Of a DNA stretch of 64,000 nucleotides, positions 33,678 to 42,737 are shown in pieces. How positions within the stretch are numbered: the stretch's first letter is position 1; the number at the start of each line of letters is the position of its first letter. Origin of the DNA: Chitinophaga chungangae (GTDB lineage: Bacteria > Bacteroidota > Bacteroidia > Chitinophagales > Chitinophagaceae); assembly GCF_017742215.1 (NCBI RefSeq), contig NZ_JAGHKP010000003.1:678308-742307 (forward strand). Reading direction: 5' to 3'. Position numbers and translations under genes: made by a program. The notes under the pieces are model-generated. The model did no database searches. It was given only the letters and a program-made list of their open reading frames with translations, and had not been told where the DNA came from.

Positions 33678-33983
33678 AACATTTTATTAATCTCCGTTAA
33701 AGATACCCCTTCCGCATTTATCAGGAAATATCGCTTTATTAATTTTTATCGTCATCGATTATGCCGGGTAGTTTTAATATCCGCGCGGGAATGTAACTAC
33801 ATCGTTTTCGTAGATTTCAGAACCCATTTGTCAGGAATCGTTTATATTACGGCATCAACCAATCAAAGTCAGTCTGGTAGCTAGATTCAACGTTATGGTC
33901 AAAATATTTTCCACGTAACATTCCGTTAATATGAGAGTGTTTTTTTCGTCCCCGTATTAGTCATCAAATCTTAATTGCTTTCC
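33678..33983. other. Leader and promoter region of PUL 2
   Basis: 306 nt between the divergent hydroxylase gene and susC of PUL 2. It is AT-rich in the part nearest susC. No full consensus promoter, strong hairpin or dyad was found. Confidence 0.4.
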
Positions 33984-36900
33984 ATGAACAAAGTCTACTT
34001 TCCTAACCGTATGACGCAGGCATTTCTTGTGTTGCTGGTATGCGGTCAATGCAGCATGCTATCCGCCAGTGCGCGTGCAAGGGTTGCGCCTTCCGGAAAT
34101 GAAATTTCCTTCAGGCAAACCGTAAAAGGAACAATTAAAGACGCGGCCAGCGGCAGACCGTTGGGCGGCGCAACCATCGGTGTAAAAGGCGCGTCTCAAA
34201 CCGCCACTTCAGACGACAACGGCGCCTTTACCATTAATGTGCCCGATAACGCCACCTCGCTGATGGTGAGTTATGTGGGATATGTAACCCAGGAAGTGCC
34301 TATTGCCGGTAAAACCACCGTGGATATACTGATGCAGACCTTATCCACCGACCTTAGCCAGGTAGTGGTGGTAGGTTATGGCACGCAAAGCCGGAAAGAC
34401 GTAACGGGCGCAACCAAAACCCTGAAAAGCGCCGAGTTCAACAAAGGTATCATCAACGCGCCGCAGGAACTGCTGCAGGGCAAGATGGCCGGCGTGAACG
34501 TGACATCGGCCAGCGGCGAGCCCGGCGGCATGCTCGGCATTACGGTGCGCGGCCCCGGCGGCATGCGTGTAAATAATACGCCATTATTTATTGTGGACGG
34601 TTTACCGCTGGACAATTCCAGCACTGGCGGCGGCGATCCGCTCAACTTCCTGAACCCGCAGGACATTGAATCCATCGACGTACTGAAAGACGCATCCGCT
34701 ACCGCGATCTACGGTTCGCGCGGCGCTAACGGCGTAATACTCATCACCACCCGGAAAGGAAAAGCGGGCGCTTCCACCCTCGGTTTTTCCGCGGGCGTGG
34801 GCTTCTCTACCATTGCAAGAGCATTGCCGGTATACTCCGCTTCGGAGTTCCGCAAGCAAGTGGTGAATGTTGGCGGTCTGTTAGACGACCAGGGCGGCGA
34901 TACAGACTGGCAGAAAGAGATCACCAGAACGGCCATCACGCAGAATTATAATCTCAATCTCAGCGGCGGTGCCGATAAACTGAGCTACTACGCATCTTTC
35001 GGCATGCAAAAACAACAGGGCGTGCTGAAAAATAATGATATGGACCGGTATTCCGGCCGTTTCAATGCCACGCAAAAATTCTGGGACGATGCGCTCGTGA
35101 TCGAAGCGAACCTGGGTGTTGCGAATACTAAAAATCAGCGCCCGCCCATCGGCACGATGATCGGCGATGCCATCGCCAACAACCCGACCTACCCGGCATA
35201 CGATGCCAGCGGAGAACCGGCCAAATACCAGAATATGAACAACCCGCTGGTAACGCTGGCGCTGGAAGACGACATCACCACCATTAACCGCGTAACCGGC
35301 AATATCACGCCTTCCCTGCGCATCATCAAAGGGCTGGTGTATAAGCTGAACTTCGGCATAGACAATTCCAGTTCCACCCGCGACATCGTGAGCAGGCCCA
35401 ACGCTGTGCCGCAGCGCGACGGCCGCCTCGAAACCTGGAACGTTTACAACCGCAATACGCTGATCGAAAACTACCTGACCTATAATTTCGATAAAGGCGC
35501 GCACAGTTTCCTCGTGCTCGGGGGATATTCATACCAGAAATTCTTCCAGCAGGGCCGCAATACAAGCATCAATAAATTCCCGATCACGCCGGTAGACCCC
35601 ATCTACAATCCCGGTCTCGGCCAGGAACTGACGCTGGCGGCCAACAAACCCGGCGGATTTGCCATAGAGAACGAGCTGCAGAGTTATTTCGCAAGGATCA
35701 ACTATGGCTTCGACGATCGTTATCTTCTCACCATCAACTTCCGTGCAGACGGCTCTACCAAATTCGGTGAAAACAACAAGTACGGTTATTTCCCTTCATT
35801 TTCCGCAGGCTGGAGAATAAGCGAGGAAAAATGGATGAAAGGTTCTTTCTTCAGCAACCTGAAATTACGCGCGGGATGGGGCGCTACCGGCAACCAGGAG
35901 ATACCGCCCAAACTTACGCAGGCGTTGTATACAACGAGCGTTTCCGCGGGCACCAGCTACCCCCTGTACCCCACGGGCGCATATCCCGGGGGCACCACCT
36001 TCACACGCCTTGCCAATCCTGATCTGCAGTGGGAAACTTCCAAACAGACGAACGTCGGTCTCGATTTCGGTTTCCTCGGCGGCGCGCTTTCCGGCAGCAT
36101 CGACGCATTCAGGAAAGTGACCAGCAACATGCTGTTGAGAGTAGTGGTGGCAGACCCGATACAGCCTTCCAGCGACACTTATATCAATAATAAAAACGCG
36201 CAGGTGGTGAACCAGGGCCTGGAGCTTGACCTTGAATACAATTATAAATCCACCGGCGGAATGAATTTTAATCTCGGCGGCAACCTGACCCTGCTGCAGA
36301 ATGAACTGCGGAATTCGCCGTATACCGTTATCCCGTCGGGCTCTGCTTCCGGCGCGGGGCTTACATCGGCCACCATCAACGGTTATGTGAACGGCGAATC
36401 GCTGGGTACCTTCTTTTTGAAGGAATGGACGGGTTTTGATAAAGACGGTCTCAGCACATACCGCGATGTAGACGGAGACGGCATCGTGAGCGATAAAGAC
36501 CGCATTGCGGCAGGCACCGCATTGCCCAAGGTAATGTACAGCTTCCACGCAAGCGTGGCATACAAAGGTTTCGACCTGCTGGCCAACTTCAATGGCGTAG
36601 GCGGCAACAAGGTGTACGACAACACGGCCAACGCCAACTTTTACAAGCTGCGTCTTTCCAAAAGCGTGAACACCACACCCGAAGCCGTACAATATCCCGA
36701 GGAATCCGTAAACAACGCCGCTCCCGTGAGCACCCGGTACCTGAAAAACGGTTCTTTCCTCCGCCTCAATAACCTGACGCTCGGATACAATTTCAACACA
36801 AGAGCGCTGGGGATCAGCAAATACGCTTCCATGCTGCGGCTCTCCGTTACCGGCCAGAACCTTTTCGTGATCACGAAATACGACGGGTACGACCCGGAAG

Positions 36901-37004
36901 TGAACACAGACCGCACCATCGACAATTTCACTTCTTACGGCGTAGACTACCTGAGCTACCCGAAAGCGAAGTCTATCATCTTTAACTTAAATGTTTCATT
37001 CTAA
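33984..37004 (+). CDS. SusC-family TonB-dependent transporter without STN domain (PUL 2)
   Basis: 1006 residues from ATG 33984 (a TTG 9 nt earlier is less likely). Signal peptide about 1-32; carboxypeptidase-regulatory-like domain about 45-120 (VKGTIKDAASGRPLGGATI); TonB box VVVVGYGTQ (127-135); plug with IDVLKDASATAIYGSRGANG; C-terminal barrel ending ...FNLNVSF. Unlike the other two SusC proteins here it has no STN domain, and no ECF/FecR genes are adjacent, so it is not expected to signal through a sigma factor. The substrate is unknown. Confidence 0.95.
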   Translation: MNKVYFPNRMTQAFLVLLVCGQCSMLSASARARVAPSGNEISFRQTVKGTIKDAASGRPLGGATIGVKGASQTATSDDNGAFTINVPDNATSLMVSYVGYVTQEVPIAGKTTVDILMQTLSTDLSQVVVVGYGTQSRKDVTGATKTLKSAEFNKGIINAPQELLQGKMAGVNVTSASGEPGGMLGITVRGPGGMRVNNTPLFIVDGLPLDNSSTGGGDPLNFLNPQDIESIDVLKDASATAIYGSRGANGVILITTRKGKAGASTLGFSAGVGFSTIARALPVYSASEFRKQVVNVGGLLDDQGGDTDWQKEITRTAITQNYNLNLSGGADKLSYYASFGMQKQQGVLKNNDMDRYSGRFNATQKFWDDALVIEANLGVANTKNQRPPIGTMIGDAIANNPTYPAYDASGEPAKYQNMNNPLVTLALEDDITTINRVTGNITPSLRIIKGLVYKLNFGIDNSSSTRDIVSRPNAVPQRDGRLETWNVYNRNTLIENYLTYNFDKGAHSFLVLGGYSYQKFFQQGRNTSINKFPITPVDPIYNPGLGQELTLAANKPGGFAIENELQSYFARINYGFDDRYLLTINFRADGSTKFGENNKYGYFPSFSAGWRISEEKWMKGSFFSNLKLRAGWGATGNQEIPPKLTQALYTTSVSAGTSYPLYPTGAYPGGTTFTRLANPDLQWETSKQTNVGLDFGFLGGALSGSIDAFRKVTSNMLLRVVVADPIQPSSDTYINNKNAQVVNQGLELDLEYNYKSTGGMNFNLGGNLTLLQNELRNSPYTVIPSGSASGAGLTSATINGYVNGESLGTFFLKEWTGFDKDGLSTYRDVDGDGIVSDKDRIAAGTALPKVMYSFHASVAYKGFDLLANFNGVGGNKVYDNTANANFYKLRLSKSVNTTPEAVQYPEESVNNAAPVSTRYLKNGSFLRLNNLTLGYNFNTRALGISKYASMLRLSVTGQNLFVITKYDGYDPEVNTDRTIDNFTSYGVDYLSYPKAKSIIFNLNVSF

Positions 37005-37015
37005 TATCCCGGATC

Positions 37016-38698
37016 ATGAATAAGAAAATATTAACGCTGCTGCTGGGTTTCTCGGTATTTGCAGGTTGTACGAAGCTGGATGAGAAAGTGCTGGATGAAA
37101 CGTCTTCCACCGGCGCAACAGACAAAGAGATCGCCGAGGGCCTCATCGCCCCTGTGTATGCAAAGCTGCCGGACATCTTTCTCCATACCAATTATTTCGC
37201 GCTGCAGGAAATATCCACAGACGAAGCCATTCTGCCTTACAGGGGCGGTACAGATTGGGGAGACAATGGCATTTATCTTTCCCTGCACAAACACGAAACC
37301 ACCAGTCCCGACCCGAATGTGCGCAACACCTGGAACAATATTTTCCAGGGCGTTTCCCGTTCTCTTACAGCGCTTACGGAACTGCCCAACAACAAAGACG
37401 CCAACGCCAAAGTATTCCTGGCGGAAGCCCGGGCGATGAGGGCGTATTACAACATGCTTACGCTCGACCTGTTCGGCCTGGTGTTCAAAAAAGAAGATCC
37501 CCGCGAAACTTCGGTGATCCTGAGGGGAGAAGAGGCGATGAACTATATCAGGACGGAGTTTGAAGCCGCCGAGCCCGTGCTGGACAACAACACCGGTCCC
37601 GGCAGGATCACCAAGGCGGGCGTATGGGGCCTGCTGGCGCGCCTGCACCTCAATGCGGCCGTTTACCGCGACCGTTATGCCGCTGCTTTTACTTTCCAGA
37701 AAGCGGACATGGACAAAGCGGTGGAATACTGCGACAAGATCATTAACAGCAACCAGTATACATTGTCTCCAAGCTATTTCGCGCTGTTCGACGATGAGAA
37801 CCATACCAACAAAGAACTGATCTTCGCGGTAGACCAGCGTTCCGATCTGAACGGGCATAACCGCATGGCGTATTTCTCCCTTTCCGGCGACCAGTTCCCG
37901 CTGCCCGCTTACACCGGTGCGAACGGAACGGATGGTCCCGGCATTACGTCCGATTTTTACCGCAGCTGGGTGAACGCGTACGCGCCGATAGACCCGGCGG
38001 CCGCAGATCCCCGTTTTTATCAGGAAAACCTCACCATTTATTCGCATCCGAACGATACCTGCGTAGAAGCGGCGCAGTTCAATATCAACCGCGGCATCCT
38101 GCGCGGCCAGCAATACGGGCTCATCCGCAAAGGCGGCGTGTTCCTCAAATGCAGCGACGGCAAAATGAAAGTAGGCCCGCTATTTTACGACACCCGCAGC
38201 AAACCCACCAAACCCGTTGAATTCACCGAACTGTGCGACTTCACCGTTGCCGGCAGCGATTACAACACCGGTTTCAGGGTTTCCAAATACGAATTCAGCA
38301 AAACTTCCGTAAGCGGCCGCAACTTCGGCGAGCACGACATCGTGATACTGCGCCTTGCAGACGTATACCTGATGCGCGCAGAAGCCAAACTGAGAAGGGG
38401 AGACCCGGCTGCCACCGCGCTCGCCGACGTGAACTTCGTAAGGGCTTCCAGAACGGCCAGCACGCCCGCCGCACCGCTCGCCGCCATCAATCTCGACCTG
38501 CTGTTCCGCGAAAGAGGCTTCGAGTTTTATTGGGAATGCCAGCGCCGCACAGACATGGTCCGCTTCGGCAAATACGAAGGCACCTGGACGGAGAAAACCA
38601 ACACCGACAAAAACAAACGCATTTTCCCCATCCCGCAAACCGCGATGGACGGGGCTTCTATTATCCCCGGGTACCTTGTTCAGAACCCCGGTTATTAA
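37016..38698 (+). CDS. SusD/RagB-family lipoprotein (PUL 2)
   Basis: 560 residues with a lipobox at Cys18 (LLGFSVFAGCTK). Typical SusD landmarks: ARAMRAYYNMLTLDLFGLVF in the first TPR region, FGEHDIVILRLADVYLMRAEAKLR, and a C-terminal RGFEFYWECQRRTDMVRFG...IFPIPQTAM...LVQNPGY block. It is the cell-surface partner of the SusC encoded 11 nt upstream. No glycosidase or regulator follows, and a strong terminator ends the two-gene operon. Confidence 0.94.
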   Translation: MNKKILTLLLGFSVFAGCTKLDEKVLDETSSTGATDKEIAEGLIAPVYAKLPDIFLHTNYFALQEISTDEAILPYRGGTDWGDNGIYLSLHKHETTSPDPNVRNTWNNIFQGVSRSLTALTELPNNKDANAKVFLAEARAMRAYYNMLTLDLFGLVFKKEDPRETSVILRGEEAMNYIRTEFEAAEPVLDNNTGPGRITKAGVWGLLARLHLNAAVYRDRYAAAFTFQKADMDKAVEYCDKIINSNQYTLSPSYFALFDDENHTNKELIFAVDQRSDLNGHNRMAYFSLSGDQFPLPAYTGANGTDGPGITSDFYRSWVNAYAPIDPAAADPRFYQENLTIYSHPNDTCVEAAQFNINRGILRGQQYGLIRKGGVFLKCSDGKMKVGPLFYDTRSKPTKPVEFTELCDFTVAGSDYNTGFRVSKYEFSKTSVSGRNFGEHDIVILRLADVYLMRAEAKLRRGDPAATALADVNFVRASRTASTPAAPLAAINLDLLFRERGFEFYWECQRRTDMVRFGKYEGTWTEKTNTDKNKRIFPIPQTAMDGASIIPGYLVQNPGY

Positions 38699-38727
38699 TT
38701 CATCAACCAATTTTTCTATCATCAGCG

Positions 38728-38758
38728 CGTGCGGCCCTTAAAGCCGCACGTTTTTTTT
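38728..38758 (+). terminator. Terminator of PUL 2
   Basis: CGTGCGGC (38728-38735) pairs with GCCGCACG (38743-38750), followed by eight T residues. Confidence 0.9.
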
Positions 38759-38848
38759 ATCCTCCCTCAAAACTGCATTAACAAAAAAAGACATTTCCAT
38801 TACCGATTCCAACCCCATCCCGCACACACATTAACGAACCGGCCCATC

Positions 38849-38881
38849 GTTACACCAACTGATTGGTGTAACTTATAATTG
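38849..38881 (+). promoter_or_regulatory. 24-bp perfect dyad with -7-like element upstream of terpene synthase
   Basis: Arms GTTACACCAA and TTGGTGTAAC flank CTGA (38849-38872). Immediately after lies TATAATTG (38874-38881), one mismatch from the TAnnTTTG -7 box. The dyad therefore covers the expected spacer and -33 area, the right place for a repressor operator; the inner ACCAA-N4-TTGGT half-sites resemble those bound by TetR-family proteins. No TetR gene lies in the window. Confidence 0.55.
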
Positions 38882-38915
38882 TGTTTTTCAGGCCCGCATT
38901 TTTTTGAAAAAACAC
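38881..38915 (+). other. Hairpin in the presumed terpene-synthase leader
   Basis: GTGTTTTTCA (38881-38890) pairs with TGAAAAAACAC (38905-38915) with one bulged A. It lies just after the -7-like element, so it would form at the 5' end of the mRNA, and no long T tract directly follows. It might stabilise the roughly 125-nt leader or attenuate transcription; there is no direct evidence for either. Confidence 0.4.
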
Positions 38916-39040
38916 AGACTTTCTTTTTTTCTCTTCCATTACGTATATGCAAGCTTAAGGCATGAACAGCCCGCAGGGAGCGGTGTTGAACGGATATGAC
39001 CATTCCATATATTACGATTATTAACCATTAAACCAACGTT

Positions 39041-40009
39041 ATGGGAGACATGTTGCATGCAAACACATTGCATTACCCCTTTACCCACAGTACCAATCCG
39101 CATGCCCGGCAAATGGAAACCATTATTCATCTTTGGGTAAACGATCATTTCGGTTTTTTGCCGGAGAAAGTGAAAAGGAAATACATGCATACCGGCATGG
39201 GCCATTGCGGAGGATGTATATTCCCCAAAGCATCCGTGCAGCAGCTGCAAGCCATTTGCAGGTTTTTTATCTGGGCGTTCACGGTAGACGACAGTTATGA
39301 ATTTTCCTCGCCGGAGCAGGTACAGGCTATCGAGGATATTTCGCTACAGGCATTGCGCCATGGCCGCTTCACCAGCAACGATCCGCTCTATGCCACATTG
39401 CCGCTCATGCGCGAAGAACTGCTCGCCATCGCAGATCACGAATGGCTGGAACGTTTTTGCGAAAGCATTGAACTGTATTTCCAGGGCCTTAAAGAAGAAA
39501 CGAAATACCGCGTGCCCATGATCTTCCCCGACATGGACACTTTCATGGCCATTCGCACCAAAGCGGTGAACGTGCTGCCCATGGTAAACCTTGCCGAAGC
39601 CATTACAGGCATCGTGCTGCCACAGTACATTATCAGGCATCCTTACCTTGAAAGGCTCGCCTGGCTTACCTGCCGTATTTTGTCCTGGAGCAACGACTAC
39701 TTTTCCGCGCACCTCGAAAAAGGGCACGACGTATTGAACCTTGTGCTGATGCTGGAACATCACTGTGGCTGCTCCCTCAGCGAAGCATACGTGGAAATGC
39801 TGAAGATCCATGATAAAGACGTGGCGGAATTTGTCTGCATCAGCGCATCCCTGCCCGATTTCAGGGAATACAACGGCGCGGTGCACGAGTATGTGGACAA
39901 TCTCGAACTGATGATCGCAGGGTACCTGCACTGGACGCTGCAGCTCACCGACCGCTACAAAAAAGGCGGGCATCCCAGCCTGGACCTGCAGCCGGGGAAA
40001 ATGGCGTAG
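39041..40009 (+). CDS. Class I terpene synthase
   Basis: 322 residues, the usual size of single-domain bacterial terpene cyclases. All diagnostic metal and diphosphate residues are present: the Asp-rich motif DDSYE (83-87); the NSE triad in NDYFSAHLE (Asn218, Ser222, Glu226); the RY pair (Arg305-Tyr306); and Arg172, exactly 46 residues before the NSE Asn, the position of the pyrophosphate sensor. It should ionise and cyclise a prenyl diphosphate, probably farnesyl or geranylgeranyl diphosphate; the product cannot be predicted. No prenyltransferase or tailoring oxygenase is adjacent. Its stop abuts that of the convergent hybrid kinase. Confidence 0.9.
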   Translation: MGDMLHANTLHYPFTHSTNPHARQMETIIHLWVNDHFGFLPEKVKRKYMHTGMGHCGGCIFPKASVQQLQAICRFFIWAFTVDDSYEFSSPEQVQAIEDISLQALRHGRFTSNDPLYATLPLMREELLAIADHEWLERFCESIELYFQGLKEETKYRVPMIFPDMDTFMAIRTKAVNVLPMVNLAEAITGIVLPQYIIRHPYLERLAWLTCRILSWSNDYFSAHLEKGHDVLNLVLMLEHHCGCSLSEAYVEMLKIHDKDVAEFVCISASLPDFREYNGAVHEYVDNLELMIAGYLHWTLQLTDRYKKGGHPSLDLQPGKMA

Positions 40010-41734
40010 TTAATAATGATCTGCGTTCACGCTTTGCAAATGTCGGCTGATCACGCTGAACAGCGTTTTTTTGTCGAATGGTTTGGGCACAACGGCGGAA
40101 GCGCCTGCCTCGAGCAGTTCGTCTTTATTGTCGGTCCTGGCTGTGATGAAAATAACGGGAATATCCTGGAACACCGGGTGGCTGCGGATGTAACGAAGCG
40201 TTTGCAGTCCGCCCATTTCCGGCATCTGCGCATCCAGCAGGATGCAGTCCGGCAGGATGTTGCATTGCCCGAGCGTTTCGATCAGCTGCCCGCCGTTGAT
40301 GCTGCCGGAAACGGTGCAGCCGAAAGACTGCAGCAGGTTGAACAGCAGGCGGTGATTCATCAGGTCGTCTTCCGCAAACAGCACCAGCGCATTTTCCATC
40401 CGGTAGATGTAATTGTCGTGCTCTTCCGGGAGATTGCAGGGGTGGCCGGTTTTGAGCGGCAGTTTTACAGTGAAGGTGGTTTCGCGCGCATTGCTTTTTA
40501 CGCCGCAGGCGCCGCCGAAATTGTCCACTATGTTTTTCACGATGTATAATCCGAGCCCGGAGCCTTCCTGGTGGTCGGTTTTGGCGGTGAAGAACTTTTC
40601 GAAAAGATATTTCAGTTTGTCGCCCGGGATCTCGGGGCACTGGTTGCTGACGGAGATGCGGAAAAACGCGTCCGCCGTCAATACTTTCATGGTGATCTCG
40701 CTGTTTTCGTCCGCGTATTTCACGGCGTTAGACAGCAGGTTGGTGATCACGATGTTCAGCTGGTGGCTGTCGCTCACGATAATGGGCGGTATGCCTTTGT
40801 CGATATGCAGCTTGATCACCACGCCTTTCAGCCTGGCTTTGATGCGGTGAATGCCGGCGATGTTGTTGAGAAAGGGGCGGATGTGAAAAGTATGATTTTC
40901 CAGCTCGTCCATTTTTCCGCCTTCGATCTCGCCCATGCTCAGTACGTTGCTGACAACGTTGCTCATGCCGGCATTGATCACGCTCAGCTGGTCGATATAC
41001 GGCCGGATGCGCTCCAGGTCCGGGTTTTCCTTCGCATCGTTTTTCAACAGCTCCAGTAAAATGGAATTGGAAGTGAGATGGTTCCGCAGTTCGTGCGTGG
41101 TTTTGAACACTACCATTTTCACCTGCTGGAAAAGACGTTTGTTTTCCCGGATATAATAATACAGTACCAGCGCGTCAAAGAGCAAAAACGAGGGCATGGC
41201 GATCCACCGGAAGAGGAATTGGTTGCGCAGCGATATTTCGATGGGGGAGAAGAAATGAAAATAGAAGTTCAGTTCGAGGAAAACCAGCGTAAACGCGGTA
41301 GCTGCCAGCCCCAGGATGCGCTGGCGTTTTTGGGAATACACCAGGAAACAAAGCCCGAAAAGAAAAACGACGATCAGGGAAAAATTCATCAGCTGGCCGA
41401 GCAGCATCGAAAAATATAAAGCGCCGGCGCAGTGCACCAGCAGCAAACCTACGCTGGCCGCGCCATAACGCCGCAAACCGTTCAGCGCGATGATAAAAGT
41501 GAATAACGCGCCTTCGATAGCCGCGGGGATGTAGATCCGTGGCAAACCGGTAGCACGGTAAAACACGTAACCTACGGCAAAAGCGAGTATGGCGGTGATG
41601 CAGCAAAGCGTGTTGACGAGCAGCACTTTTTTGCGGGCGTCTTCCTCCAGCCCGGAAGCGCCGGCATGCACGACAGACCTGCCGGCTTGCGAAACAGTCG
41701 CAAACCAGCGCTTGAAAAATTGAAGGGGCTCCAT
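40010..41734 (-). CDS. Hybrid sensor histidine kinase / response regulator
   Basis: 574 residues. Six or seven membrane helices (about 38-195) form the sensor part, with no periplasmic domain of note. Then come the dimerisation/phospho-acceptor helix (His214 in FKTTHELRNHL), the ATPase domain (N box LLSNAVKYADE, 333-343; G box GSGLGLYIVKN, 391-401) and a C-terminal receiver (acidic pair EDD 455-457, phospho-acceptor Asp501 in LLDAQMPEMGG, Lys551 in PKPFD). No output domain is present, so the signal must pass to another protein. It probably responds to a membrane-associated or intramembrane cue (inference). Confidence 0.92.
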   Translation of the reverse strand: MEPLQFFKRWFATVSQAGRSVVHAGASGLEEDARKKVLLVNTLCCITAILAFAVGYVFYRATGLPRIYIPAAIEGALFTFIIALNGLRRYGAASVGLLLVHCAGALYFSMLLGQLMNFSLIVVFLFGLCFLVYSQKRQRILGLAATAFTLVFLELNFYFHFFSPIEISLRNQFLFRWIAMPSFLLFDALVLYYYIRENKRLFQQVKMVVFKTTHELRNHLTSNSILLELLKNDAKENPDLERIRPYIDQLSVINAGMSNVVSNVLSMGEIEGGKMDELENHTFHIRPFLNNIAGIHRIKARLKGVVIKLHIDKGIPPIIVSDSHQLNIVITNLLSNAVKYADENSEITMKVLTADAFFRISVSNQCPEIPGDKLKYLFEKFFTAKTDHQEGSGLGLYIVKNIVDNFGGACGVKSNARETTFTVKLPLKTGHPCNLPEEHDNYIYRMENALVLFAEDDLMNHRLLFNLLQSFGCTVSGSINGGQLIETLGQCNILPDCILLDAQMPEMGGLQTLRYIRSHPVFQDIPVIFITARTDNKDELLEAGASAVVPKPFDKKTLFSVISRHLQSVNADHY

Positions 41735-42016
41735 GCGTGAGGAGTTTGTTTGGGTGTATCCGTTGAACAGTGGTATATCCGTTGTGGCATCGAAGGTAAT
41801 AAAATCCCCAACCGTTTTTGTTAAATGAATGTGAATGATATCTCCGGAGCAACGGCCGAACGAAGATATTCAGATTTAATGGTACGTATTAATGGCTGGT
41901 TTTGCGTAGCAGGCAGTTTCCGTTACCTGCGGTAATATCGCAGTATGTATGTGACGGGCTTGTTAAGACGGGTGAAGAAAAGCCATGACGGCTGGTTTGA
42001 AGAAAGCGGCCCTTTT

Positions 42017-42427
42017 TTATTTGATCTTTTCGTAATAAACAAGCCCGCCGTCCGTAAACCCGGGGTCAGGCATGAGCATCAGGCGGCCTTTTTCATCGAA
42101 TTCATAATAGAGCGTATGTTCCCTGTCTTTGATGCGGGGATTCAGCAAAAGCCGGAAACGCGTTTCGGGCGCTTCTTCGGGCCTTTGATCTTCCGCCAGG
42201 TACGGGCCGGTATCGCTGAGCCCGCCGCCGCTGTACACCGCGTAATGGCCTTTCTCAAATACAAGCCGGTTGCCGTTGCCGGGGTCGTACATAATATGTT
42301 CCCATACATCGAAAGATTCCCGGATTTCCCAGGTGCCCGCAATGGAAGGGAAAGGAGGATCGTCCTTTTTGCATCCCGCGGAGAGCAGTAAAACGAACAG
42401 CAGCGTAGACAGTGTGGTGATTTTCAT
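42017..42427 (-). CDS. Small lipoprotein, lipocalin-like
   Basis: 136 residues with a lipobox at Cys19 (LLLSAGCKKDD) after the start MKITT. The mature part begins SIAGTWEIRES, a motif common at the start of small lipocalin-like Bacteroidetes lipoproteins (residues around GTWxL). The substrate and function are unknown. It is a lone gene. Confidence 0.7.
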   Translation of the reverse strand: MKITTLSTLLFVLLLSAGCKKDDPPFPSIAGTWEIRESFDVWEHIMYDPGNGNRLVFEKGHYAVYSGGGLSDTGPYLAEDQRPEEAPETRFRLLLNPRIKDREHTLYYEFDEKGRLMLMPDPGFTDGGLVYYEKIK

Positions 42428-42566
42428 GGCATATTTTTCAGGTAAATCGATTATCTGCCGCACGGAGGAAGGGCGGATAACAATAAGGGAATAAAAGTTT
42501 TCATAAAAGGTTCCGTTGTGCTAGTGTAACGGGCATGAACATGCAAAAGTTACAGGCATGGATTTT

Positions 42567-42737
42567 TCATGCACAACCTTCCCAATAGTTGCCGTCGTCG
42601 TAATGAACCGGGCAATATGCGAGCTCGGCGGGCAAAGGGCTGCGGTGCATCAGCACGAGTATCAGCGCGGCCAATACGCCGGAGATAACGAGCAACAGCC
42701 CGCAAAACACGCCAATGATAAGGAGAAAAGTGATCAT
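42567..42737 (-). CDS. Small membrane protein coupled to acyltransferase
   Basis: 56 residues starting MITFLLIIG, mostly one long or two short membrane helices (about 3-31) followed by a polar tail with YCPVHYDDGNYWEGC. Its ATG overlaps the TGA of the acyltransferase gene (ATGA), so it is translated with it. It has no recognised family. Confidence 0.55.
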   Translation of the reverse strand: MITFLLIIGVFCGLLLVISGVLAALILVLMHRSPLPAELAYCPVHYDDGNYWEGCA

